This document shows positions 48,307 to 58,995 of a stretch of DNA of 64,000 bases, in pieces. Location of the stretch: positions 124,001-188,000 of the forward strand of contig JACGCN010000059.1 of NCBI GenBank assembly GCA_014905825.1, in the 5' to 3' direction. Numbering within the stretch: the stretch's first letter is position 1; each line of letters begins with the position of its first letter. This DNA comes from Lyophyllum atratum (lineage: Eukaryota > Basidiomycota > Agaricomycetes > Agaricales > Lyophyllaceae). Both the position numbers and the translations under genes were made by a program. Below the pieces are notes generated by a model. The model saw only the letters and a list, made by a program, of their open reading frames with translations. It was not told the origin of the DNA and did no database searches.

Positions 48307-51163
48307 TCATTGCCCCATACCTGCACCCCCGCTGTCCAGACTCCTCTGCATAAAAGATTGCAACATCTCATAATTGATGTTCGGGGGGATTGGATTCCGC
48401 ATTCCGTTGTTCGGAGGCCGTGGCATACCCGCAGCCATCATAGCCTGTTGCTGGCCGATCCCCATGGTATTCATCATGCCCATACCACCATAATTTCCCG
48501 GAGGATGGGCATTACCGCCAAAAGCCATGTCTGCGTGCTGCTGCTGTGACTGTGGCGGATTATGCGACGCCATGTTCATCGCATTCATGGCGAGGGCGTT
48601 GTTGGTCCCAGGATTACTGCCAGGACCACCAACGCCTTGTGCCATCATTGCCTGCCGCTGCATGTGTAATACCTTTTGCTGCTGAACATGCTTCATGAAT
48701 TGCTCTCGTTGTTCTGGCGTCATCGCACTCATCCGAGCGCGGAATTCTGGATTGTTGGGATCAAGTCCTAGCAAGTTCGGCATGAGCTGTGATGACCTGG
48801 GCATTTCCAGAATTCCAGTAACGGGGAAGCAGGCGCCCGCAAGGCTGCCGCTACTGACTGGGAAAAACAGAATGTTGTTTCCCTGTTCACCTGACGGTCG
48901 CGTCCACGCTGCAACGGCATACTAAGATTACGTCTCAATAATTGCTTCCAAAAGAGTAACCAGAGGGGAGCTCACAGCGTTCCGGTTTAGCAGAAGTGTA
49001 GCCAGGTTTTTGTAGTTGGTCTCGTTTCCTTGAGGGTCTGCGATGTTGTGCTTTTGAGGCGCGAAGGTGCAGAGGGCGGGTCCTTGGCGTTTAATCCAAG
49101 CTTGAAGATCTGGCAATGGTACTGAGGGTTCACGCGCGGGCACTAGTGACATTGATGCTGGCCATGTCTCTACCCGACTGCGAGAAATCGTAAATCAATC
49201 AATCAACCAGTTCGTAGTCACAAAAATTACAAGCTCACCTCTCAGCCACATTTGGCGTACTCGCTACTACCCATACAGTGGTTTCTTTTTTATTCCCAAG
49301 CTGGTCTGTCCCACTGTACGATATAGTGCCTTGCCAAATAGGACTTGGACCCTTCCCGGTAATGCGTGGGTCGTTGGATGGCCCAGCCTGCGGTTGTGGA
49401 AGAGGAACGTTTGACTTTGTATCCATGTTGGACAGGCCAGCCATATTCTGAGACGGCTGCATTGCCCGCGCTCGCTGCTGCTCCATCTTCTGAATCTGGG
49501 CAACCATTGCTGCATTTTGCGCCGGCGGCATGGGCGGCCGTGGCTGTGTCATCCCTGGAACAGAGCCAGATCCACTCGCGGTGCGTTTGTGACCAAGTTG
49601 TGCTGCGAGCGCCTGGGGATCCAGCCTAGCCTCAGGTTGGCTGGGAGGATGAGCCGCTTCCGGAAGCGTCTTTGGCATGGATGGTCCGGGTATCGGTAAA
49701 CCCTGGCTTTGTATGGCGTTCTGATCCCGGATCTGACTCTGGGCTGGTGTTTGGGATGAGGCATTGTTTTTAGACATGGTTATGAATGCGGCTTTCAATT
49801 TTTCAGACAGAACTCGCTTCATTGCGAGGTCGTCTTGCAACGTTTCTACCAATGGTGCGTTTCCTGAAGCTTTTGCGTTCTGAAGGGAAAGAGTAACAAC
49901 GCGCATCTGGTCGTCGAGAGTTTTCGCAGCCATCACCACAGTTGACAAGTCATAACTGGATGGTGTAGGGTTTGTTCCACCGTTTCCTGGCACCTGGGCA
50001 GCTGGCACCTGAGCAACTGGAAGTTGAGCAGGCGGTTGTGCGATGCCTTGAGAGGAGGGTTGGACTAGGGGCTGGACCTTGACTTGGGGTGGAAGGAGGG
50101 GTGATGGTTTCGACTGCTTTAGAGGCGTCTTCGGCGTCTCCAACTTTGGAGAAACGTCGACAGCGGTGTGGGCTAGCCGGGCTCGTTTTGGATCCGGTGT
50201 AGTGTGTACATCTCCGGCACGCTTCATTGCTGAGGAAGTTGACTGTGTGAGGTATTGTTCGCTGTTGGGGAGAGATTGGCATACCCTTTTGAGGAGACAT
50301 GGGGAATCCACCCAGAAGAACGGAATGCGGCGATCGCGTGGGGAACCAAGGCTCCTTTGGCGCACCTGGAGCGACCTACATAAGAACTATTAGTCCACTG
50401 AGGCGCGCGTGCATGTGCATTGGTGTACCGCGGAGTGGAGGTCTGAAAAGCGAGTCAAGTTGGGCTGAATGTTGATAGTGCTAAAGTTGATGTTTCTCTA
50501 GGAAACCCATGAGAACATGCCACGGACCTAATGAACATAGAGTACCTTTTTGAATTCAGTGGGCATCGCCTCCCACGTAACGAAGTCTAACAGGGGAGAG
50601 TCGTTGCATTGTGGGTGCAACGCTGCATCAGGAGAGGCGCTTGCGACGTGGAAGATATAACCAGGGCTAAGGCGAGCTTGCGGGGTAATAGTGTGCAAGA
50701 TATCGAAAAACTGCGCGGTATTGGTGGAAAGTCACGTCTCAAAACGCAGAGCTCACCTCGATGGCGGCCACCAAACCGTCCAAGGCAGCCATACCTCTAG
50801 TTCCTCCAGAATTCGTGGACCCTATTCCAAGATTCATAGGCGCATCCTTCATTTCTTTCGTTACTGGCAAGTAGTCGATGAAGAATCGTTTACAGAGGAT
50901 CGGTGAGGGCAGTGTATCTGCCGTAGCATACGTGACGAACGCCATCCGAGGCTGGAATCATTACTTAACCAGTGACACGAGCAACGGTGTGAAAAACCTA
51001 CTTTGCAGCCGGGATTTGCTTCACTCAGGCGACGAAGCATCGGCGAGATATAGTCCAGGATGATGCGAAGCCATTCATTAGCCACTACCAGGGACGAGTC
51101 GACCACGAACGCAACGGCGAAGATGTCGGGTGCATGTTGTCCAGGAGCTTGCTCCGAGGCCAT
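48307..51163 (-). CDS. Mediator complex subunit 25 (Med25)-like protein
   Basis: Interpreted as the Med25 subunit of Mediator, a nuclear coactivator. The start at 51163 (MASEQAPGQHAP) opens a von Willebrand factor A-like domain: DIFAVAFVVDSSLVVANEWL, then PRMAFVTYATAD, FFIDYLPVTKEM and GGTRGMAALDGLVAAIE. A linker with APKEPWFPTRSPHSVLLGGF is joined to MKRAGDVHTTPDPKRARLAH, rich in Pro and Gln. Farther on, IWQGTISYSGTDQLGNKK, VWVVASTPNVAER, TWPASMSLVPAREP, RQGPALCTFAPQ and NILFFPVSSGSLAGACFPVT follow the order of the Med25 ACID/PTOV beta-barrel. The tail is Met/Gln/Asn-rich. Introns near 51000, 50400, 50240, 49240 and 48930. VWA plus barrel in this order supports Med25; similarity is distant, so the name stays provisional. 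Confidence 0.65.
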
Positions 51164-52248
51164 GTCGCAAGAGGCGATGGACGGTGATTTCACCTGCGAA
51201 AGAGTATAGAGAGAGGGACGGCAGGGGGCACGACGACCAAATTGCACCGAAACCGAGGCGGAGTTGCCATAAGGAGCTAACTTTGTCGACCCAATTTAAA
51301 AATAGCAGACACAGTTTACAACTTGGAAGTTGGCCACCATGTACTTAACTAGACATCACAGTTCAAACGTTCAAGTTTTGATGAAGAAACAGACTCCTTC
51401 CGAGATCCTCGAAAGCCACGATACACAGTTTTGGGCTAATCTGGGTCTACCGGCGAGTTTCATTTTTTTGAAAGAAGTATTATGTACAGTTTTACTGTGA
51501 TACCGACACAGAGCAATCACAACGCGTTCCAGCCCGGAATCTTTGCGAGCAGCATCAATGAGGCTATAGGCTATTGCTGACTTATTCACTCCTAGGAGCG
51601 CGAGGAAACTCTAAGGCTCGTATATCTTGAAGTCCTCTCCGCTCTGGTGAGCATCCTCATCGACCTCTCTCGCCTCATGCTTGAGTGCGCCAGCTCTGCA
51701 GGTGACTCTAAATATAAAGCTACGTCGCGATAGTAACGTTCGTCTTGGTCCGCACCCGCGACTCTGGCGCCCATGATTCAGAAGGTAATCCATCACCCAC
51801 CTCGGGGCGCAGTGCAATGTCGTTCCTGGATCTCAGTCGGTCGTAATTTCAATGGCACATGCAGAACCGGTGGAAGTTCAGCTCAAGCTCCGGTTTCCAC
51901 ATCATAAGCCAAAGGTTTGTGAAGGTCCGCAGGTATCATCTGTGTCATTGAACGGTAATCGCTTAGTCCTCCAGGCGTCGACGAACAACCGTTGTTGATT
52001 GTGGTCCTTCTAGTCGACTCCATCCAATCATGAACGACGTAACATTGTGAAGACATCGTAAAATTGATCCATGTAGGTTATCTACACATAAGATATATCA
52101 ATTACATTGCAACGAGGAATATGTCTATGAGTTCCAGTAGATGGGTAAATTACACGGGCGAAAGTCGAGTCGTGATCCGTGACGAAGTGTGAAAGAGAGA
52201 GCCAATGTCGTGGGTAGATGTATGTTGAGAGCATGAGTCTGACGGTCA
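51164..52248. other. 1.1-kb region without recognisable gene
   Basis: Lies between the Med25-like start and the 3' end of the dehydratase gene. All frames are short; none shows domain-like composition. Likely promoter of the Med25-like gene and 3' region of the next gene. Confidence 0.4.
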
Positions 52249-53307
52249 TTAGTTTGTTTTCAGGCTTTTTGATTTGAAGCTGGCGTCCTTCCCGAGAACC
52301 TTGCGTCGCTGTGCGATCATGTAGGTATACATGATGTACAAGCCTGTGAACGCCGAAGCATGAGCTCTAGATCGAAATAGAGTACAGAAATGCACATACC
52401 AGGCCACCAGATGGCGAAGAGCGCAGCGCGGCCGTAGTCAGTGGGTCTCCACATTCCATGGAGCCAAGACTGCCATCCAGGGAAGGGAGAAGAGGAAGGG
52501 AGGGTCGCGTAGATGAGGAACGCCTCGGACGACGCGCCCGTGGGGTATAGCAAGTAAAAGGTCGTGTAACGCAGGTATAAGAGGAAGTACGGCTCATATC
52601 CAAGCAGATTGCATGCGTAGAATGAGTAGCGGATGACCTCTGTGAAGGACCAGGAGAGGATCATTGAGGTGTATATAGGGTTGGACCGGACCTATACAAA
52701 AATGTCAGCGTCTAGTATTCGTAGACGTGGAAGGGGATACATACACCCTCGAACTGCTCCACAATACCCCAAACCAAGAAAAGTCTGCTCGCAACCTGGG
52801 CGGCGGTAGTCTGCAGGGGACTCCTGACCCACCCGAGCAGGACGTGTATCACTTCGAGTACCGCCAGGCTCTGCACGAAAGCGGTGGGCATGCCCACGCG
52901 CGCGTAGGTCGAAGTCGAGCGACGGTATAGTGGGCGAAGTGCGGGTGGGATACGAGACTCGAGAGATGCAGCAGAGATAATGCCGGAGCTTTTGAAGATG
53001 GAGATGTTAGAGAGGAAGCGCGAGAGAGTCGAAGAGGCGGTTTTTGCAGAGGTGCTGGGGTGGCCTGGGGCGCTACCATCGAGATTGAGGAGATGGATTA
53101 GTGTCAGGACGAGGATGTACGTCCATCCTAATGCTGAGACGATGTTGAAGGCAATCAGGTAGTACTTGACTAAAGGCGGCGTTGCTGTGGGAAACGCGTC
53201 AGTCGGTCGACGACTCTGGGGAGAACTGCTGGCTCACGTTTCTTCGCTTTGGACGCAGATTTAGGTGGGACGGGCGGGGCTGCTGCCGCTGTTTTAACAT
53301 TGACCAT
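52249..53307 (-). CDS. phs1: very-long-chain (3R)-3-hydroxyacyl-CoA dehydratase Phs1/HACD
   Basis: Endoplasmic-reticulum enzyme for the third step of very-long-chain fatty acid elongation (dehydration of 3-hydroxyacyl-CoA). Start at 53307 (MVNVKTAAAAPPVPPKSASK), a first intron, then PLVKYYLIAFNIVSALGWTY as first membrane helix. An insert of about 50 residues (Ser/Arg-rich, SLESRIPPALRPLYRR) follows. Next: VGMPTAFVQSLAVLEVIHVL, LGWVRSPLQTTAAQVASRLF, VWGIVEQFEGVR, SMILSWSFTEVIRYSFYACN and YTTFYLLYPTGASSE, where the Tyr and Glu are the catalytic pair. It ends LYIMYTYMIAQRRKVLG and a KSKSLKTN tail with lysine-rich retrieval character, stop at 52249. Three to four introns. The PTPLA family assignment is very firm. 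Confidence 0.9.
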
Positions 53308-54060
53308 GATCGTGGATGGTGGTAGGAGCCAAAAGACTCAGAAAATTCAATCCGGGGTTGCTTCTCGATCACATGGCTGTAACTACCTGGTAACTACCCT
53401 GACTTTCAACTTGCTGTCAACACAAAGAAATTTATTGGTTCAACGTCGTCACAGGTCGTAAAGAATCGTATCACCGAGCCCGGGTGGTGCATAAGTAGTA
53501 AGCGGGCAGTAAATACAAGAATGGGGGGTAGTTTTGCGAAAGAGCCTAGAATAAACAACAGAGCAGGCGACCTGTCCCAGCACTAGTATGTATACCAGAA
53601 CAATTGTACGAAGGTATATAGAAGGTATTGTGCGTGAGTGGCTGTTGATATGCAGTGCAAAGCGTTGCGATGGTATAATAAGGAGCAGATGGTCATCCGG
53701 TTGAAGAACAGAAGTGAGTGAGTGAACAGTGTGAGAGAGAAGAGAAGAGAATATAAGTCAAGGAGCGTGGAAAGGACGAGAAACGAGCACCGCCTGTAGG
53801 TGTTTTCCGGGACAAAAGCGTGAATGACGATAGAAGATGTGCGGATCCGGGATGTACAAGACAAGTCGAGGTGGGGTGGGGTATGAGTGGACTTGCGGGT
53901 ATATTGCGGACTGGTTATGGTTATGTGTGGGGGAAAAGGATGCCAGGTAGTCAGCGCACTGAGTAACTGACCGCAGCAGCGCAGTGGCGGCGTGCATGTC
54001 GAGGCCCTGCCGGGAGTGTACAGCAGGGTCGGGCATCAGTGGAATCGCCTGTGAAAGAGT
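53308..54060. other. intergenic region with A/G-rich tract
   Basis: Between the dehydratase promoter and the 3' end of the phosphatase gene. The plus strand is notably purine-rich at 53690-53760 (GAGAGAAGAGAAGAGAAT-like), i.e. pyrimidine-rich on the coding strand of the phosphatase 3' region. No gene seen. Confidence 0.4.
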
Positions 54061-56014
54061 CTACCGTGCGCCGTCTAGGATGCCTCGGACGTCGGATACT
54101 GAGGTCAGGTCTGCGAGGAAGGGAACGAGGTCGGTGAGCTCTGCGTCATGGGGATCATTAAACCACGAGGAGACAGGAACAGCGTTGTTCGGGTGGAAGA
54201 TGTACGACGCAGGAGAGTTGTCTAGGATGATAGTGTCTGCTATCGGTCTTCCTAGTTGAGAAAGGTCCTTTACGTAGTTGCCCTTGTGACTGAAACAGCT
54301 CTCCCTGAATAACCGATGTGCGACGACATGATGGATATCAAGCTTGTCTAGTACGGGGTCGGCATACTAAACAGGCCACTCATCAGTTGCTTGTGCGTAT
54401 TTGAATCGCACAGCACGTACCTTGCTCAAACTGGCCGTGAAGATCACGACCTCGTATATTTCGCCCATTTTCTTCAAGAAATCATCGACACCAGGTCGTT
54501 TCAGCACATGGAAATGATGCCAGTGGTATTCGATTTCTACAGGGACGATAAAGTCCGCTTGCTGGACCGCCTAAATCAACGGTTAATATTGCAAAATGAG
54601 ATGACACAAGACAGGATGAACGCGCCTTGAAGCTACTGTGAACAAGGGTCTCGTCCAGATCTAGAACCAGACACTTGCGGCCAGCGTGTTCCGGCAATAT
54701 AGGTGGCAATAATGGTTTTGGTAGGCCGTCCTTAACATTCACAAGTCAGTCAAAAGCACTGGGCGGAGAAGGGAAAGGGAGGTACGTACAGGACCGATGG
54801 GTATCCCTGAACCTCCCTTCTTTATCAACGTCTCCTCATCGTCCTGCTCCAGAGCCATACGCCTATCGTCCTCGTCATCTGTGTAAGTTGTCCCGTCTGA
54901 CTCATCTGCGGAATCGTGCGAATGTGTCCTCGCCACCTCCACTGTAGTCGAGCCTGTCGACCCCGGTGGCTGCACAGCACCAGACGTCACGCCGTCGGTC
55001 TCATCTTCAGGCAGAAGGTGCGAACTCGGCGGTGGAGTAACGATGATCTCAGAGTCAGTGGGCGATGGCGGGGGATGCCCTGGGACAGAGGGAATAGTCA
55101 AAGGAAGAAGCTCGAGGTCAAGGGGAGAGGAGGTACCAGAGCAGAGGGCGGGGCTTTCCGGTGTGATCTGCTGCATTTCGTGGTTGGCTCCGTTGCTGCT
55201 ATCCTTTAAGGAACGCGGTTCAGCAGTGGCAATGTCGTCTTCACCGTTGAAGTCGATTTTGAAATCTTCAGGGTCGGGGCTCACGCATGGGACGACTTTG
55301 TGCACGACGCGAGAGAAGAGGGATGGACGGGGCCGGGAGGAGCTGGATCTCCTTCCGCTGGAGCGACCAGACTTGTTGATCGAGGGATCAGACAATGCGC
55401 CTTCAGAACTGGAGGACTTGTTCGCGGCCATCCGACGGTAGAATGGAACACGCCGGCTGTTAGCGGTTAATGTCGCGTTGACAGATCCCTGCTCCCTGTC
55501 CATCTCGTCGGCCTGTTGTGCCCTGAGGACGGTCGCAGGGACAGCACTTGCTGCGACAGAGAGGGGCTCTGCTGCGCTGGAGGACTGCTGTGAAACGGGG
55601 ACCTGCCCGTCGTCGATAGTGACCGGTGGCTCAGGCGCCAGAGTACCTATTTGTCACATGAGTAACTTTTATGCTGATTGTTATTTATGGCGCAGACTCA
55701 CTGCTGGTGCTGGCCGAGTTCTCTGCGGGATGGTTCACCTGCGAAGCGACGGTGTCTTCTTGTGGGACGACTTCTTTCCCCTGCCGCGCTGCTCCTGCTT
55801 TTCTGCTTCCACTAGAAAAAAGACGGTGCCGTAGAGAAGGACGCGAGGCTACAGATACACTGGGTGGACTTGATGCTGGATCTGGAGGGGAAGATACCAT
55901 TTGTGGGCAACGAATGGCGGGGAAGGCCTGTGATGGAGCAGAAGACGAGAAAGCTTGGAACAAGGGCGGAGGCAGCCTGAGCCTCGAGGTTCCTTCGACA
56001 TGTCCCACGCTCAT
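54061..56014 (-). CDS. FCP1/NIF-type phosphatase, Psr1-like
   Basis: Predicted HAD-type Ser phosphatase of the Psr1/Psr2/SCP group, usually acting at the plasma membrane or nuclear periphery. Start at 56014 ([16 protein letters not shown]). The N-terminal 400 residues are disordered and acidic with a Ser/Arg-rich patch ([15 protein letters not shown]). The catalytic domain starts [20 protein letters not shown] followed by TLVHSSFKA; the DLDET motif holds the nucleophilic aspartate. Then [24 protein letters not shown] exon, [76 protein letters not shown] and a C-terminal [19 protein letters not shown] ending at 54061. Four introns. All HAD landmarks are intact. Psr1 is favoured over Nem1 because there is no membrane segment. 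Confidence 0.86.
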
Positions 56015-56688
56015 TGATCAATTTATAACAAATCCTTTGATCCTTTTGAACTCGGCTGGATGTAAGTACTTGCTGCGAGAATAGACGACGATATCTAGGT
56101 GCCCTCTTGCACGTACTGGGTATGTCGCGCGCATGCGTAGTACACAGAACAAAAACAGCCGCGTTTCGCAAATTGCAAAAGTTCCTCAGCCAATCTTCGC
56201 AATCAATATTTAATGTCGCCAAACGTGGTACACCAAGCAGTGTACTTCTATTAACGTCGTACCCAGCGTACAATGATTATGTTACTTGAGTGTTACCTCG
56301 AACTGAGCAGTGACAAGGTAAATGCAACCCCTTCCATACTTTTGGCTTTTCCGGTGAAATGTCTTCGATCGCCCATCACTTGTTTGTGGGTTGTATACGT
56401 TTTCAAAATGTGACTGACAGTGCGTCTGGTCCAAAGCCCTGAATCCAACTGTAGCGATAGTCCATGTACGTAAAGCTTGGCAGACCGCGCACCATGTGCG
56501 GTGGTATTTTGACCAACTGCTGTGAAAAGTTGGAAGGAAAGGGCGAGGTACGAGCAAGCCGGCTTCGGCGGCCGATACCGGCAATGACCGAGTATACAAA
56601 GGAGCGTTACATGTGACGTGGTTGTGACTTCTTACTCAGCCTCTTACTAATACACGGCAATCTCGAAAACAAACACGAAATCGCCGCC
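56015..56688. promoter_or_regulatory. divergent promoter region, phosphatase / bZIP
   Basis: Upstream region shared by the FCP1-type phosphatase (-) and the bZIP gene (+). Short frames only; no distinctive element recognised. Confidence 0.35.
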
Positions 56689-57568
56689 ATGCTGGGATAC
56701 AGCGCCAATCCCGCTGACACTTCAAATGCAAATGCAGTTCAGACAATGCGTCTCCGCGACGACCCTCCTCCTATAACCCCTGCTACGCGCACAAGCAGGA
56801 AACGCAAGTCTCCACCCGAAAACGGGTCAAATCCAGTTGAGAACCAACAACTTGCCCAGCAGCAACAGCCCCCGCCCCCACAGCCCCAACCACCCCAGAT
56901 GCACCACGTTCTGCCGCCCATGATGCCCCACCCTATGCAGGGAGGCCCTCCATTGCCCCCCGGATACCACTATAGCGACTTCACCCCTGGTGGAATGCCT
57001 CCTCCACAACCACAACTACCGCAGGGCGACCCATCACAGCATCAGCACCACTCTCAGTCGCCGCCTCCAAATTCAGCTGCTGGACGCGCACTAAGCTCCA
57101 GCAAGCGTGCAGAACAGAATAGAAAAGCCCAACGTGCATTCCGCGAACGACGAGATCAGTTGAGTATAGATATCACTTTCTTGTTTATCACAGAATCGTC
57201 TGACCTGGCCGATCGTTTGTTCTAGACACGTCAAGGCCCTCGAGTCGCGCTCGCAGTTACTTGATGCCGCCCTTGCGTCAGCAGACGAGGCCAATCGGCG
57301 CTGGGAGGAGTGCCGCGCCCTCGTCGATCAACTGCGCGTCGAGAACGCTGCGCTACGGGCGGCACTGAGCCAGGCTCAGCTTCTACCCCCGGGCGCGGGT
57401 GGGCCGCCACAACTTCAGCAACAGCAGAGCAGTGGGGGTGCCGCCAATGGGATGCACCAGCACCAGAATAATGGTGCGCAATTGGAGGAGGCCACCAGAA
57501 GCCTGCAAGCCGTTGTCAATGAGCTGAAGACTGATTCAGCAGCCCCGCATGAGCAAAAGAACGAATAG
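56689..57568 (+). CDS. Yap/Pap1-type bZIP transcription factor
   Basis: Nuclear DNA-binding protein. Two exons (56689 to about 57158 and about 57225-57568). The N-terminal half is Pro/Gln/His-rich with long QQQQ and PPPP tracts and a basic RTSRKRKSPPENG segment. The basic region reads SKRAEQNRKAQRAFRERRDQ, with NRKAQRAFR as in the fungal AP-1 (Yap) class, and continues across the intron into HVKALESRSQLLDAALASAD and leucine-repeat positions ENAALRAAL. No cysteine-rich redox domain typical of Yap1 is visible, so it is closer to the short Yap-like proteins (Fcr3/Kapc/Yap4-like). It ends EQKNE at 57568. Start at 56689 is the first ATG, preceded by an A-rich leader. Confidence 0.87.
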
Positions 57569-58995
57569 GCCCGCCCAATACAAGTTCGCCAAGTTTTTTT
57601 GCCTTGTTCTTTTTCTTCTTTGGTTGATGGAGGGTAGGTGATGGAGCGGGTTTTGGTTGTCCTTTTTTATGTGGCCTCGATCCTTCTTCTGCGCCTGTTA
57701 TTTATCAAAGTATCCTACGCACCTGCGATGGCGTCCAATGTCTCCCCTTTTCCTTTATTCTCCTTCTCTCTTCCTTCACGTCCATCGTCGTGCGTGTCGC
57801 TAGGACATTGTATGTATGTACCCAGTATCCACTGCCTGCCGCTAGAAGTGCCTCGTGTGTCGTATAGTTGAAAAAGACATAACCCAAAGACACAAGGATG
57901 GCACCATGTTGTGGTTGATGCTCAAGCGATGAAGAACACTTTATGTAAGGTAACTGTCTTTGTCAACGTCTTTGTCATCTGGCAGAAGGGTTTTCATCAT
58001 GTTTGCATCTGTGGCGAAGGCCATCAGAACCAGGAGGACAAGACTGCGTATGTTGCGCCGCGGAAGACGGGCTCGGGCTGCGATGGGCATTTTCCGACAG
58101 TGTCGGGCGTTGTCGTCACCAACCTCGCGCCGTTCAATTGGTATGTTGCCTTCAGGTAAATCTGAGCACCGCAGTTCTGTCCAAACTTGAAGAAACAGTA
58201 GAAAAGGCAGCCCCTTTTATGATATACAGGGGGTCTATGTTAACCACTAAATAGAGTACCTCGTATCGTTCAAGCTGAAGGAAGTACGTGGTTCCCGCAG
58301 CTCCGACCCGACAGATCACAAAAGGCCCTATTCATGTATTCTGTTGCGATGAGCGCCACTCATTCCAGTACTTACGCAATAGAATTAGGTTAGTGATAGT
58401 GATAGAGGCGAATGCATGCGCATGGGATTAAACCCAAACCACCTCGTAATAATTTAAGAGACCATGAGGGGTACAACATACGACCTACGAGATACTGACG
58501 ATAATACTAGGTGGGCTGTCCTTCTCCAACCGTGCAACTATGGCACCGGTTTAGGTCGAATAGTGATAAAACCCGAGACAGTGATAGTTCAATGCGTACG
58601 GCAGATAAGATGTTTTGGTAGCATATGGCCATGGTGGATGCGGCAAGTGGACCAGTCATCAGGAAATAACGACGGGCTTGCCCTCTATGCAGTAGAAGCA
58701 CCATAACAAGCAACTAGATTTCTCCATTTTCATGGGCTAGGAGCACGCACGAAAAGACCCAAGGCACACAACCTACCCTCGCAACTGAGAAGTAGGATAC
58801 TCCACTATGCCAGTGCATGCGACGAGGATAGAGAGTAAGTTAAACAGCCTATGGCCAACCATAGTCGTATATGTAGACCTGCCGCCCGTTCAAGTGGCTA
58901 GCATATCGTGTGCTGGAAACTCATAAGTGTCACTCACACCAGTTCCGCCAACGTACAATTCTTCAAACTGAAAGCACTGCAACATGCACCAGACT
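57569..58995. other. 1.4-kb region without confident gene
   Basis: Starts with T-rich 3' sequence of the bZIP gene. Between about 57911 and 58190 three plus-strand frames are open together, one with protein-like content, but no start or splice context fits. The remainder (58200-58990) has only short random frames. No tRNA or repeat recognised. Confidence 0.4.

Noticed and set aside
53690..53760. Purine-rich tract as a microsatellite or mobile-element remnant
   Set aside because: Irregular GA-rich sequence without a fixed unit, terminal repeats or coding trace.
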